Assembly (NCBI GenBank): GCA_030762175.1
Contig: CM060831.1
Coordinates: 138,178,001-138,242,000 of the forward strand
Source: Metallyticus violacea
Lineage: Eukaryota; Arthropoda; Insecta; Mantodea; Metallyticidae
DNA: 64,000 bases
Direction: 5' to 3'
Shown: in pieces, positions 10,120 through 21,076 of the stretch
How the letters are laid out: the number at the start of each line of letters is the position of its first letter
Position numbering within the stretch: the first letter of the stretch is position 1
Made by a program: the position numbers and the translations under genes
The notes under the pieces: generated by a model
What the model was told of the DNA's origin: nothing
Databases searched by the model: none
The model's input: the letters and a program-made list of their open reading frames with translations, nothing else

Positions 10120-10387
10120 GTTTGTTTACGGACACTCTTTAACATCTCAGGTCATCAGCGTCCCATTCTATTCAGGGCGTGAAACGTCCGACAAATTTTG
10201 CTCAGAGGCCTCTTCTTTCAGGCTTGAGGTTCTTTATCGTGCCGTAAATGTACGACACGGGACCCACGGCTTTACTTCCATACTTAGAATTTTTACGCCC
10301 GAAAAAAATTATCGGTCCTGGCCGGAATCGAATCCGCGATCTTGGGTTTAGGAGGCAAGTATGGTAACCTCTACAACACCAGGACCG
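10120..10387 (-). repeat. SINE-A copy, CpG-rich, small internal deletion
   Basis: Contains GGGCGTGAAACGTCCGACAA, GTACGACACGGGACCCACGG and a head with the B-box region rc of GATCGCGGATTCGATTCC. The CCTTCCGAAGGAAG block before CATACTTAG is deleted. CpG sites are largely intact. Confidence 0.9.
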
Positions 10388-10992
10388 ACAGAAAATTTCT
10401 TAAGCGGGTTAGGTACCATAAAACATTTGGCGACTGCAGGGATTGTCGAAGATGATAGATTTAATAAGTTGATTAAGACCTTGAACCACTCTAGGCCTTC
10501 ATAGTATAATTACTAAAGTGTTAAATGTCTAATATGAGTAAAGAAATTCAGCTCTATTTGTTTTATATACTTATGCTCTCAAAATAATAAAACGAGAAAG
10601 TTTATTTAATAAAAGTATGAAAATATCGAGTATTGAGGCCAACAATGTATATGTATCGATTATCGAGAAAATTTGGTAGCGACCCCTCTCTATTACAAAC
10701 GTATATTTACTCAAAATACTTGGCCAGAAGAATAATTTGAAATACTTGAAAGAAACAACATATCTCTGAAGCAATTTTTAAATTCTTCATAGAAAAATTA
10801 TAAAAAAAAAAAAAAAACACGTTTTTGGTAGCTTTTAAAAAAGCTGCAGTAACAGATTGAAAAATTATAGCTTCTTTTAATAAATCCGGTTTAATTTTTT
10901 GAGAACATGATAATGTTTACATTTGCTAACTTTGCTAACCCGTAACCTGCCTTATAGTGTACACAAGTTCAGAAATGCGTTAATATGTTCAG
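10388..10992. other. No supported feature
   Basis: AT-rich, one poly-A run near 10801-10816. Confidence 0.4.
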
Positions 10993-11049
<57 letters not shown>

Positions 11050-11066
11050 GTTGTTGTTGTTGTTGT
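10993..11066. repeat. (TTA)n followed by (TTG)n microsatellite
   Basis: About 57 nt of ATT/TTA repeats changing to GTT repeats at about 11050. The open frame across it is an artefact. Confidence 0.95.
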
Positions 11067-11900
11067 TTTATTTTTAATTTCTTGTTTTGTCTTCCTGTTT
11101 TTGATTACTCTGGTTCAAGCAAAATATATTGGTTAAAACTTTACTTCTGTGTACGTTTTGATTACTGGAGATGACTTATTTTGCTGGTTTTGTAGCATGG
11201 GATAATTCTCTAAACGTATTCCAATCACCGTACTTACGTTTGCCTGAATTTCAAGACAGTCAGCTGTAATTTACGCACGCAGGGCATAAGTATCTCACTC
11301 ACATGCCAAAGGGCCGTGAGATACAACCAAGACGGGGAGTCCCATTGTGTACATTCCCATCACGTGCCGTACACAACAGGAAATGGCGTTTATATAGTTA
11401 AGCAATGATGCTCCCCTCAGTGCTGCACGTGTATTACACAGATTATTTCTTTGAACTTCGCCTCCAAATAGAGCTGGAGTGATTTTTAAAAGCGTTTCTC
11501 CTCAGGAAGATCATAGAAGCATTAGTAGTGTGTTGGCATTTGACTTTGTCATTCTTGTAATGATTGCGCCAGAACGTAAGGCTCGAATACACATTTTAGG
11601 CCGATTTAAAACTTAGGTGAATGGAATATAAAATTGCAGCAATTGGATATTAGCAAACAAATACTATAACCTCTCTGTACAATAAAAATGCTATAGGGAT
11701 AATACAAATCAAACCAATGGGTTTATTGTTTCGCGGTTTCCACTCAAAAAGTTTTGTGTACGCTATAGTAGCCTTCGATATGAGCACCATTTTTAGCGGG
11801 TTACATCTTTATGCGAAACTGAATCTCTTGCCATTTGCGCGAGAGCATCTCAGTGTAGGATGCAGCTTCCGCGGGTTTGCGTCTTTCCGTTTGAAGAATC
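11067..11900. other. No secure feature; possible weak promoter-like motif
   Basis: TTATATAG near 11391 and TCAGTG near 11417 with a CACGTG nearby resemble core promoter parts, but no signal peptide, long frame or splice donor follows, so I do not call a promoter. Confidence 0.3.
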
Positions 11901-11907
11901 AGACTGA

Positions 11908-12020
11908 GATAAAGGCCGGAATTCGAACCACGGATCTTCGGCCTTCCCTGCTGACGCTCTAACCAACTGAGCTTCCGTGTCCTTCTCCAAGCACGGAACC
12001 ACGAACATCTCTCATCTGAC
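11908..12020 (-). repeat. SINE-E: tRNA-derived repeat head
   Basis: On the minus strand GAAGCTCAGTTGGTTAGAGC (A-box region) and, downstream, CCGTGGTTCGAATTCCGG (B box) lie at tRNA spacing. It shares the flanking block rc of CTCCAAGCACGGAACCACGA and AACATCTCTCATC with the copies at 49243 and 49562. Well-preserved tRNA-like head; the length of the 3' body is not defined. Confidence 0.7.
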
Positions 12021-14520
12021 TTTGAGTTTCAGCCAACGGAGATCTACTGTACAGCCCACATTCTTTGATTGCTACGATGCTGTTGCAATGTAACAACCTT
12101 AAACTGCCATGCTAAGACATTACTCGCGACAGTGCCAACAATCGCAACACGGGAGAAACAAAACTAGCGTAGCTTGCTGCCAGTACATCCAACAAAACTT
12201 TTTCAGTACTCCTATCTCTTTCTGAACGTGCAAACTGCGAGACAATAAATGTATTAATTTCTGAGATATAGTTTCTACTTTTTCACTAGGTTTTTCTCGG
12301 ACACCCTGTACTTTTTGTGCACTATAAGGAATATATGTACTTATGTACTTACATACCTTAATTCGAACATTTCTCAAATAAAAGGAAAGTAACAATTGAA
12401 ACTAATGCAAAGAATCATGACATATTGATATATAAATGAAAACTGAATACTTTTGAGAATAATTCCTTTAATAACTAAAATGTAAATTAGGTAGCATCCT
12501 TGAAAAACCCTGCCACTGTCTCCCTGTGAAGTTGCTTTAACTTAATATAGAGAAATCATAGTTTAGAGTAGGATAGATGATTTTAAAGCAATTAGATCAA
12601 CAACTAAAACATATAAGAATGCAAAACACTCACTGTTATAGACTTCTATAGCAAGGAGTCGAGGAGGTCCAATAACAAGATAATGCAATTGGTAAATTTA
12701 CTTATTTGGAAGTCGGAACAATTAGAAATGCTAAACCTCCAAGAAAAATAAAGAGATAATAATTTGTACGTTTGCAGGACTGAAACTTATTTCGTCGCGG
12801 CTTGAAATTTCCGTTTTTTTTTCTCCCACATCTAATCTAGGAGGCTGAAATGTGGTTCAAGGAAACACATTATGGCACTAAGTGAAGGATAAACAGTATA
12901 AAAAGAATAACACCAGCTAATTAGATTTGACCCGCTACTGATGATGGTTCTCAATGAAACAAACCTCAGTAGAATGCTGCGAGATATAAATCAAAGGGTC
13001 TTAATGTAATTTTCCTTGAAGCTTTTATACTTTAAGCAAATAAATCTCCACACGCGTCCTTGGGGAAGAGTGCACAAGTTGGGCAATGAACCAGCTCTAA
13101 GTGCTTCTGTTCTACGTCATTCTTTGGGTCGTTCTGGTTCATGGGCTATCGGCGACGTCACTTATCGATATCGTGTGGTAAAAACAGCAGAAAACACCGG
13201 CAACGTTTCCCGTTTACAACAGGTCACAAAGGCACCAGAGTAACTTAGAAGTTTTCTGCAGAAGTACTTTTTAATTTTTAGATTAATCCTATTCTACCTG
13301 TACCTGTAACTAAAATTTGTTGAATTTTACCTTTGGAGCACAGTATCCGAATCATATACAGCGCGTTTAAGAATTCAACCGCATAAATACCAATGGTGAT
13401 AGAGGAAACAAAGACAAACATTTGAAGATAGAGGACCTATAACGTTTGAGACCAAAGTTTAAGTTATAGAAATTATGCTACTGGAAGTTAGTATTGATAA
13501 GTTGATATTAAAGCCAACCATGCCTTCTATTTGTCGCCCATTTCTGATCCCTTATTGAGGATACCTTGTTAGTAGTTGTTAAGCACTAAAGTTAAAGTTA
13601 TGTGCATTGCTATTTATGTTATAATTTGCTTACAGCAAGAGTAGGCACGCAACATGTAGTACACTTTTGATTATTATGTTAACTAATCAGAAGGCGGTGT
13701 TTAACTCAGTCAACGTGATGTAGGCTTTACGATACAAACAAAACAAAGTCTGTTCGAGTCCCTCATTGCGCATGCTCAATTGTGTACAGCGTCTACGCAT
13801 GCTGAAAGTAGACAGTTCTAGTGTTAACTGTATAAGAAACAGGTAGGGGAAGATATGAAACTTTTGCAGGGATGACGGAAATCGCCAGTTTCAACAATTC
13901 CTGTAATTGGCTTCTTTCACAGTCGATGTAATATGACAAAATAGTTGAAAAACGTTTTCATATAAAGGCATTACTCATCACGAAAACGAAAACATTTCCT
14001 ACACGACCCTGTTTTGTTCATTTAATTTGATATTTCCTCCACTAAGATATCAAAAATACCGCATTCCTTATCTAAATCATAATTTCCTCATTTGTAACAC
14101 TTTTCTTCAAAGTGAAGGTGAAATATAACATTCCTTTTCTTCCTAATACCTAGAAATTACACATTTTTCCTTTCAGCAATGGGGAAATTTTTGTTTTTGT
14201 TAATCATCTTAAACGTTTGCGATCGCATTATGCACTACAGCTCAAAGTGAGAAACATTCAGGATTATGCCACCATAATAGTTTGTAGAATTACCTACCTT
14301 GGTATTTTATTATTTTTTTTTTTTCATTTATTATATAGAGCATAGCTACTTAGTTCCCTACCCACTTGTATATTTTAATTCATTAGCTTTTATATTCAAA
14401 CTGAGTTAAAAAATAGTCTAAGGAACAAAAAGCAAAAACTACTTTTTCATGTTAATCATAATGATGGAGAAAAGAAACCCTTGCTGGTCTTTACTGAGAG
14501 CACTGCAGCTGTTTCTTTTT
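12021..14520. other. No supported feature
   Basis: Unique-looking sequence. The 91-residue minus-strand frame at 12120-12395 and the 75-residue frame at 13016-13243 have no recognisable domain. A weak hammerhead-like string sits at 12936-12975 (see findings). Confidence 0.4.
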
Positions 14521-14526
14521 CTTTGA

Positions 14527-14777
14527 TTGTTTTATTTATGGACGCTCTTTAACATCTCAGATCATCAGCGTCCCATTCTATTCGGAGCGTGAAACGGCCG
14601 AAAATTTTACTCACAGGCCTCTTCTTTCAGGCTTGAGGTTCTTTATCGTGCCGTAAATGTACGATACGGGACCCACGGCTTTACTTCCCTTCCGAAGGAA
14701 GCCATACTTAGGATTTTTACGCCCGAAAACATCCATCGGTCCTGGCCGGGTTCGAACCAGCGATCTTGGGGTTAGAA
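14527..14777 (-). repeat. SINE-A copy, truncated in the tRNA head
   Basis: Good body (ACGGGACCCACGGCTTTACT; CCTTCCGAAGGAAGCCATAC). The head stops after rc of CCCAAGATCGCTGGTTCGAA, so the first ~35 nt of the SINE (A box) are missing. CpGs kept. Confidence 0.88.
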
Positions 14778-17315
14778 GCACTGCAGCTTGTCAAGTACTA
14801 AGACTTAGCGATGCTCTGCTAAATATGAGTTAGTTTTCTTGCGGCGCTTGTCCACATTTATCACAATATCAAGTGGAAGATAACCACAAGCGACCTATAT
14901 CAAAATGTTCATCTTCCATCTCTCTGCAATCTCTGGAATTTGTGCGGTTGAATTCTGAAACATCCTGTATAGTGCCTTGGCAAGTTTTTCTTGTACTGCC
15001 ATTTTTTATTTTATTTATTTATTTATTTTTAACGTATCTCGAGAAAGTTGTATTTATACGTATTAGTTCTTAAATCGCTGCAGTTTCACATTTTATATTC
15101 TCCTTCACTTCTTTCAATGCGTGTGGGTTATTCATATTCACTTTAAAGTTCTCCATAGATAAAAATCGCCAACAATAAGATATAGGAAACGCAATATCGC
15201 TACTAATAACCCATCTCCTAACTTTTTCTCACTTAAACTATTTAGTTATTCATCAGCTGTATGCTCTACAGTAGATTCTTGATGAAAAACAGCAGTTTAA
15301 TGAAATTGTTCGGAGAATGGCGTGCGTATTTAGTATTTTCATAAACTATGGGTCTTACTATTGCATTTTTACAGCAATTATACCCCAATGTTCTTATCAT
15401 ATAATGGTTTCGTGTAAACAAAAAGATTTTTTTTTCACTTCAGTACCTGAATCCTGTGCCATTACATGATCATGTAAATTAATCCATTCTTCGCCAGTGA
15501 AGATAAATTGTGTCATCAGTCATATCAAAACAGAATTACAGAGTTTATACAGCTTATATCATTGTTTGGCAACAATGCTTGAAGAACCGTTCTTTAGGTA
15601 GTTTTAATTTTTAAAATTCATTTGAAAATTCTTGATTCCTTATGCGCTGTTGCAGATGTTTCCTTAAAATTCGTTGTACTCCTTCTCCAATGTCATCAAG
15701 TTTCTCCTCGGCAAACAAACGGCGATATATTTGTGGCTTATTGCCAAGAACCGATTTTGCTTCAACACAACACGTCCACCCGTGTCACAGTCACTACTCA
15801 CACTGAGTTTCCGGGAAAATCAAAGGCATAACAACCAGTAAACAACGCTTGAAGGCAGGCACATAGATGTCGCTATCCTAACATCGCAAATGCCTTCAGA
15901 GACAATGTAGGTAGCCTTAAAAACCCGATTACATTGCTCTCGCGTTCTCAGATTTATAGTTATAATATATTGTATATATAAATATGCCCACACCTTTTCT
16001 ACATTATATCAAACCTTTTCACGTCTTGGATTGCAAGATTGCTGCAATAGCATTTATAGGAGCATGTTATAAATAACGAAATGATCTCAAGTAGTTAGTG
16101 AAATAGCTTGAGCAGTTGGTCACAACTAATTATGCGGAAAAAGAAATCGAATTGAGGCCAAGGGCGTAAGAAACACTGGGCTGATTAGCTCGTGATTTTT
16201 GGTATTGGAAGCGCTGCATCATAATTTTAAGTATTAATATAGAGTGACCATACAAACCATTATCATTTCAATAAATATTTATTTCCGAGCATATTTCAGC
16301 AAAAATGTGTAATCACATTTAGTAATGTTAAGATATTCCGACAGCATGTAACAGAAGATGCTGCAATTACCTTCTATTTTCATCTGAACACTGCTGTAGC
16401 TCGGATCTTATTGATGAAGTTTATTAACGCCAATGTTGTTTTCTTGCAGCACAGCACGTGTCCTTGGATGGCTTCTGTACGCTCTGTACTTTAGGTAGCC
16501 CCAAGACCAAGCAAATTTGTCCCAATGCTAAATGTTATGATATAAAATTATTTCGTTTAAAGCAATTAATTCAATGTTACGGACGAAATTGTTTAGTTGG
16601 AATATTTATATGGTGATAATAAATTACTGAATAATTATTACGTAAATTAATTAGTGCAAAATTCATTACTGCACAATACAAAGTCTTCAGTACTTCAAAC
16701 TAAAATATTCTGTTCAATTAATATTTAATCTATAATTATACGATTTAGCACAAAATATTCATTGTCATTCACAAATAAACACAAAACAAACAAAAATACT
16801 GTAGAAAAATGTTCCAGATATGACAATGTGAATATAAATATTACTTTGGAAATATATAAATAAATAAATAAAGGATATATAAAACATATTAGTAAATATA
16901 ACAAATTACAATACCTAAAGAAATGTATTGCTGCATTTTATGATGTATTATTTCTTAATACATTACTAAATTATTGGTTATTATTTTTAAACCAGTATGG
17001 AATCTAGCAAATAAAATCCACAAAATTTTAATGAAATAATACTGAAGGGGTTAAGTTTGATCAATTTTGAAAGTGTGCGGTGATTATGAATTTCGAGAAT
17101 TCTTGACTGTGTGACTTGTATCACCATTCTGCTGGAAATAGCCTTCCTACAACTCGATATCATTGATTTGGTCCAGGTATTCCATGAAGATATCGCCATA
17201 AACTTCGAAATTCACAGTCTCATTGAAGAAAATGAGTTCAGAGTCTTAAGGCCGAGATGATTTCTGTGCTAAGTCGATTTAATGTCGAATGTGTAGCACT
17301 TTGAGGCATTACTGA
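14778..17315. other. No supported feature
   Basis: 2.5 kb of AT-rich sequence with no repeat family or coding exon that I can identify; 16500-16980 is particularly AT-rich. Confidence 0.4.
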
Positions 17316-17319
17316 CTTA

Positions 17320-18610
17320 CGAGGATAGGCCCTAAGTTTCCGGTCTCGAAGATAAGGAATGTCGCCTTCACAAAAGTCTTATCTGGTGTCATACCTTATC
17401 TGTTAAGCAAATAATTGCAGCTGTAACTTCCGCTCCGCTGTATTCAGTTGTTCAGATATAGTTACATAAACAAGGCTATGTGTAGAAGATTGTGACAAGT
17501 TCAAAATGAATTATCAAGCTGTTATTAAGTTCTTCACAAAAGAAGGACTTATTCCAAATAAAATTAAACAGCGATTGGACGGTGTATATGGGGAAGCATC
17601 CCTCTCAAATTCTACCGTAAAAAAAGGGGCCAATTTTTCCGAATGTGTTGAGAAAGCATTGAAGACGAAGAGCGTGCCGGCCCTTGGAGTTGCTCACTCC
17701 TGAAAACTACGCTCTTGTGGAAGGAGAAATTGTGAAAGACCAGCGGCTCAAAGTTACAGAAATAGCAGCAAGGTTGGCCCATTCTAAAACAACAGTCCTT
17801 AGAATTATTCATGAACATTTAAACACGAATAAGGTTAGTACAAGATGGGTGCCTAGACTTCTTTCCTAAATTCAAAAAGCAGCAACGAGCCATCTATTGT
17901 CAGGCATTTTTGAAGCTCTGCCGTGGCAACGAGAGAGAAGTTCTGCAAACTATTATTACAGGAGATGAAAATATGGTCCTCGACTATGATCCCTTGTCCA
18001 AAAGAGAGTTAAGTAGTGGCGTAAACCTGGCGAAGCACCGCCACTAAAGGCCAAGGTCTCTCAGTCAACTAAAAAGTTTATGGCCACAGTCTTTTGGGAC
18101 TCTGAAGGAATATGCTTCATTGACTTCAAGGAGAGAAACAACACAGTAAATGGGGAGTACTGTGCTGGCCTATTGCGCAAACTACGTGGTTCCATCAAGG
18201 GGAAAAGAGGAGGCTTTCCTCCTCTTCCTGAGTGGTGGTGTGCGCGTTCTTCACGACAACGCGCCTGTGCACGCAGCTCTTGTTGCAAAGGAAGCTGTGA
18301 AGAAATGTGGCTTCAAGGAGATCGATCATCCACCCTACAGCCCAGGTATAGCTCCCAGTGACTATTTCCTCTTCTCAAAACTCAAGAAGAACCTTCGAGG
18401 AAGGAAATTTAAGTGTGACGAAGAAGCGATGGATGCTGTTTATGTCCATTTTGCAGACAACCCTTCTATTTTTGGGGGGTTGGAATGTTAACTCAAAGAT
18501 GTGAGAAGTGTATTGCAATAAAGGGTAACTACATTGAAAAGTGAAATATAGTTTTTGCATTTATCATACCTAGAAAATGGTTAGGCCGGAAACTTATGGT
18601 CCTACCCTCG
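17320..18610 (+). mobile_element. Mariner (DD34D) element with both inverted repeats and TA target sites
   Basis: Left end ACGAGGATAGGCCCTAAGTT (from the TA at 17318-17319) and right end, reverse-complemented, ACGAGGGTAGGACCATAAGT (TA at 18611-18612) form inverted repeats of about 28 bp with a few mismatches. The 1.29-kb length is typical of mariner. It carries the disrupted transposase at 17506-18491. The same family recurs at 34890-35501 (minus) and, heavily decayed, at 53240-56247 (plus). CpG sites are kept, so it is the youngest of the three. Confidence 0.92.
17506..18491 (+). pseudogene. Mariner transposase, frameshifted
   Basis: Would catalyse cut-and-paste transposition. N-terminal HTH from MNYQAVIKFFTKEGLIPNKI in frame 1, frameshift near 17640-17700, then frame 2 (LKVTEIAARLAHSKTTVLRI, second HTH), a stop at 17869, and the first catalytic Asp in ITGDEN (17964-17966). 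A second frameshift near 18150-18230 leads to the final segment with HDNAPVHAALVAKEA (second Asp 18255-18257) and PSDYFLFSKLKKNLRG (third Asp 18360-18362). Exactly 34 residues separate the second and third Asp, the DD34D signature of mariner. All three catalytic residues survive, but at least two frameshifts and a stop prevent a full-length product. The start is chosen as the first ATG after the left inverted repeat, 186 bp in. Confidence 0.9.
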
Positions 18611-18845
18611 TATGTTTACCGTTTCTGAAGAGATTCTTTCTATGACGACAAAAGTGTTCATTTGCCCGGAATGTCATGCACATGTTCTTTGCATTTATTT
18701 CATGAATACAATCCAATATATTTTGACACAAAAATAGTATTCCACATTTGCTAATTTATCACTGTTATCTTTTCAACATTAGACAATAATGAACTGGTTA
18801 CTGTTCATTCCGCCATTACTATGTCCCTCTTCCTAATAAATAGAG

Positions 18846-18873
18846 ATGATAAAGAGCGTCTTTAAATGAACAA

Positions 18874-18937
<64 letters not shown>
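18846..18937 (+). repeat. SINE-A tail remnant extended into (AAT)n
   Basis: GATAAAGAGCGTCTTTAAAT (18848-18867) matches the last bases of SINE-A (GTTAAAGAGCGTCCTTAAAT) and runs straight into about 60 nt of AAT repeats. The rest of the SINE is not visible to the left. This looks like a microsatellite born from a SINE tail. Confidence 0.6.
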
Positions 18938-19064
18938 GAGTATATGCGATAATTAAATCCAATATAGATTTATATAGACTTAAAAAAATTCACTTCCCTC
19001 GTATTATTAAAAGTTATCATTACCGGGCTAATCTGCAGTGGTCGTTGCTTTAAATTAATTAAAA
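18938..19064. other. No supported feature
   Basis: Short AT-rich spacer. Confidence 0.3.
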
Positions 19065-19520
19065 AACCAGAGCTTTCGTCGACGCTACGATCGGCACCAT
19101 TAGTGGACTGAAAGTGTCTGAAGAGGCTAAGATTAGCATAGTCAGAGGTGGGAGTGGGTATGTTTTTTTTTTTACCAATAAAGGAGTCTATGTCTTGCTA
19201 ATTTGAAATATAAAATGTTTATATTACGCGGAAGTTGCTATGTTTCGAAGGCCTCTCTTCTAGCCAGATAGCCGACTGTATTTTTATTTCAAATTTTATT
19301 TCATATATCAATTTTGAATGGCATGTTCCGAAATCGCTGATTTAGGCGCAAATATCGCTTACGTTGCCCAAACCGAGTTTTAATGAATCAATGTGTACAT
19401 GGAAAAGTATACATTAGTACTGTCCTGCCAGCTCCAACTTCTAACGGTTCTGTTTATCTGCCTCTCCGGGCACTTTCAGTTCACTGATGATGCTGAACGT
19501 GGAGTCAGCGAAATCTTTGT
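19065..19520 (+). mobile_element. Inverted-repeat element with hammerhead-like ends (Penelope-like terminal repeat?)
   Basis: Arms of about 60 bp at 19070-19135 and 19455-19515 are imperfect reverse complements; shared strings include GGACTGAAAGTG versus rc GAACTGAAAGTG. The right arm holds a good hammerhead core (separate entry); the left arm holds its decayed inverse (CTAATGG in place of CTGATGA, then GAAAG). The internal 300 bp has no recognisable coding. The layout resembles Penelope-like pseudo-LTRs, but the sequence is not the family at 6.9/56-61 kb. Confidence 0.45.
19470..19520 (+). ncRNA. Hammerhead ribozyme-like core
   Basis: CTGATGA at 19484-19490 is followed by a strong stem II (GCTGA ..8-nt loop.. 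TCAGC, 19492-19509) and GAAA at 19510-19513. This gives an intact CUGANGA - stem II - GAAA core. The 3' part (TCTTTGTTTTT) offers no clear stem III or GUC cleavage triplet, so a full type I fold is not shown. Confidence 0.45.
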
Positions 19521-19554
19521 TTTTAAATTTATATATTCTGTTTTTATATTAACC

Positions 19555-20330
19555 TAAGCAAAATGTACTTGTTCCTTCTTTATTTCCCTCTCTCTTAATT
19601 ATTTATATTAGTCCTTCCAGCCTGTACTTGCTTGCTTTGCACTTTCTTTTCCTTTTTATTTATTTTATTTATATTAGACTATCAAGTTTGCACTAGCCTA
19701 TTCTTCTCTTCTGCTGGCTTATTTGATTTATTTTCTTTATGTTGTTCTGTTTCTATTAGCCTATTTAGGTTGTACTGTCTTCTTCTAAACTTCCCTTTCC
19801 CTTTACGAATTATATATAGATTTGTTTATATTAATCAAGCTAGCCGACATGTGCCTGCTCTTTACTCTTCTTGTCTCCGTATTAATTAATTAATTTATGT
19901 ATTGTTCTGTTTACATCAGTCTATCCAGGTTTTCATTTATTTCTCCTTCCCTTTATCATGTGTATAATAGTTTATCTAGGCTGCATTTACTCATTTTTTA
20001 TTTAATAAAAATAATCCTCCGTTTACAAACTGTCTGGCTTATATATTGCACCGTTTATAGCCTATTCCGGTTGTGCTCTCTTCTTTACATCTCATTCTCT
20101 CTATTTATATTAGCCTAACCAGAATATACTTGCCTCTTCTTCATTTCCCTTTCTATTTATTAATAATTTCATTTATATATTGTTCGCTTTATATTAGGGT
20201 GTGCAAACTGCCCTTGCCTCTCCTTTTATCCTTTAATTATTTTTCATTGTATTTTAATGCCTTCTTTATATATTAGCTTAATATGTACTCTTTCCTTTTA
20301 TTGTTATTTATTTTATCTATATAAAATATT
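19555..20330 (+). repeat. Pyrimidine-rich degenerate minisatellite, unit about 50-90 bp
   Basis: A core like TATATTAGCCTATCCAGGTT, then TGTACTTGCCTC, T/C-rich filler and TTTCCCTTTC recurs near 19606, 19671, 19755, 19829, 19913, 19965, 20054, 20108, 20190 and 20270. Spacing varies from about 52 to 89 bp, so the units are diverged and of unequal length. The open frames here are low-complexity artefacts. Confidence 0.7.
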
Positions 20331-20766
20331 AAACGATTAAAATACGGTAAATGAAACATCAACAATGAAGCTAAAAGTTCAGCTGTTCATAGAATAGCCA
20401 GAAAACTGTTTTTTATTTTTCGTTTAAAATTAGTTACTGGACTTCTACCCTTTTACATGCAGATTTAATTGCTCAATTTAGTGAATGCGCTTGCATTCTA
20501 GCACTGTGGCATTAACATAGCAACAACGATTTGCTTATTAAACCTTACGATTCGTTTATCTTCCTAACCTTTGCCCTCGTTTGCGGTTTAAAGCGGCACT
20601 GACTATTTCTTCTTCTCATAAAAGCATGTTCGATCATTATCAAAGCCACAAATACGCGAATAAGTTTATATTCTTTCCAAAAACGAGAAATATTAATTAC
20701 TTAAGTTCATGTACTGATATGCGTATGTGATAGGTTTTATGAAATTATGTTAACAATACTTTATTT
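20331..20766. other. No supported feature
   Basis: No repeat or coding signal recognised. Confidence 0.35.
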
Positions 20767-20779
20767 TCTAGATACCTTA

Positions 20780-21063
20780 GTCGGTCCTGGTGGTGTAGTT
20801 GTTACCATACTTGCCTCCTAAGCCCAAGATCGCGGGTTCGAACCAGGCCAGGACCGATAGATTTTTTTTCGGGCGTAAAAATCCTAATTATGGCTTCCTT
20901 CGGAAGGCAAGTAAAGCCCTGAGTACCGTGTCGTACATTTACGGCACGAAAAAGAACATCAAGCCTGAAAGAGAGGCCTCTGAGCAAAATTTGTCATGCC
21001 CTGAATTGAATGGGACGTTGATGACCTGAGATGTTAAAGAGCGTCCATAAATAAATCAATCAA
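20780..21063 (+). repeat. SINE-A copy, full length, 13-bp target-site duplication
   Basis: Head starts GGTCCTGGTGGTGTAGTTGT at 20783; the A box, B box (GGGTTCGAACC) and a 7-bp acceptor-like stem (GGTCCTG with CAGGACC) are readable. Tail AGAGCGTCCATAAATAAATC. TCTAGATACCTTA is duplicated perfectly at 20767-20779 and 21064-21076. This is one of the best copies to define the family ends. Confidence 0.95.
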
Positions 21064-21076
21064 TCTAGATACCTTA

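Noticed and set aside
10923..11174. Frame with poly-Tyr and poly-Cys
   Set aside because: It is produced by the (TTA)n/(TTG)n tract.
12120..12395. 91-residue minus-strand frame
   Set aside because: No domain, signal peptide or splice context; a GGTGTCC-like start suggests an unknown repeat, but no second copy was seen.
19632..20276. Overlapping hydrophobic frames resembling membrane proteins
   Set aside because: They are translations of the T/C-rich minisatellite, with no conserved start, splice sites or codon pattern.
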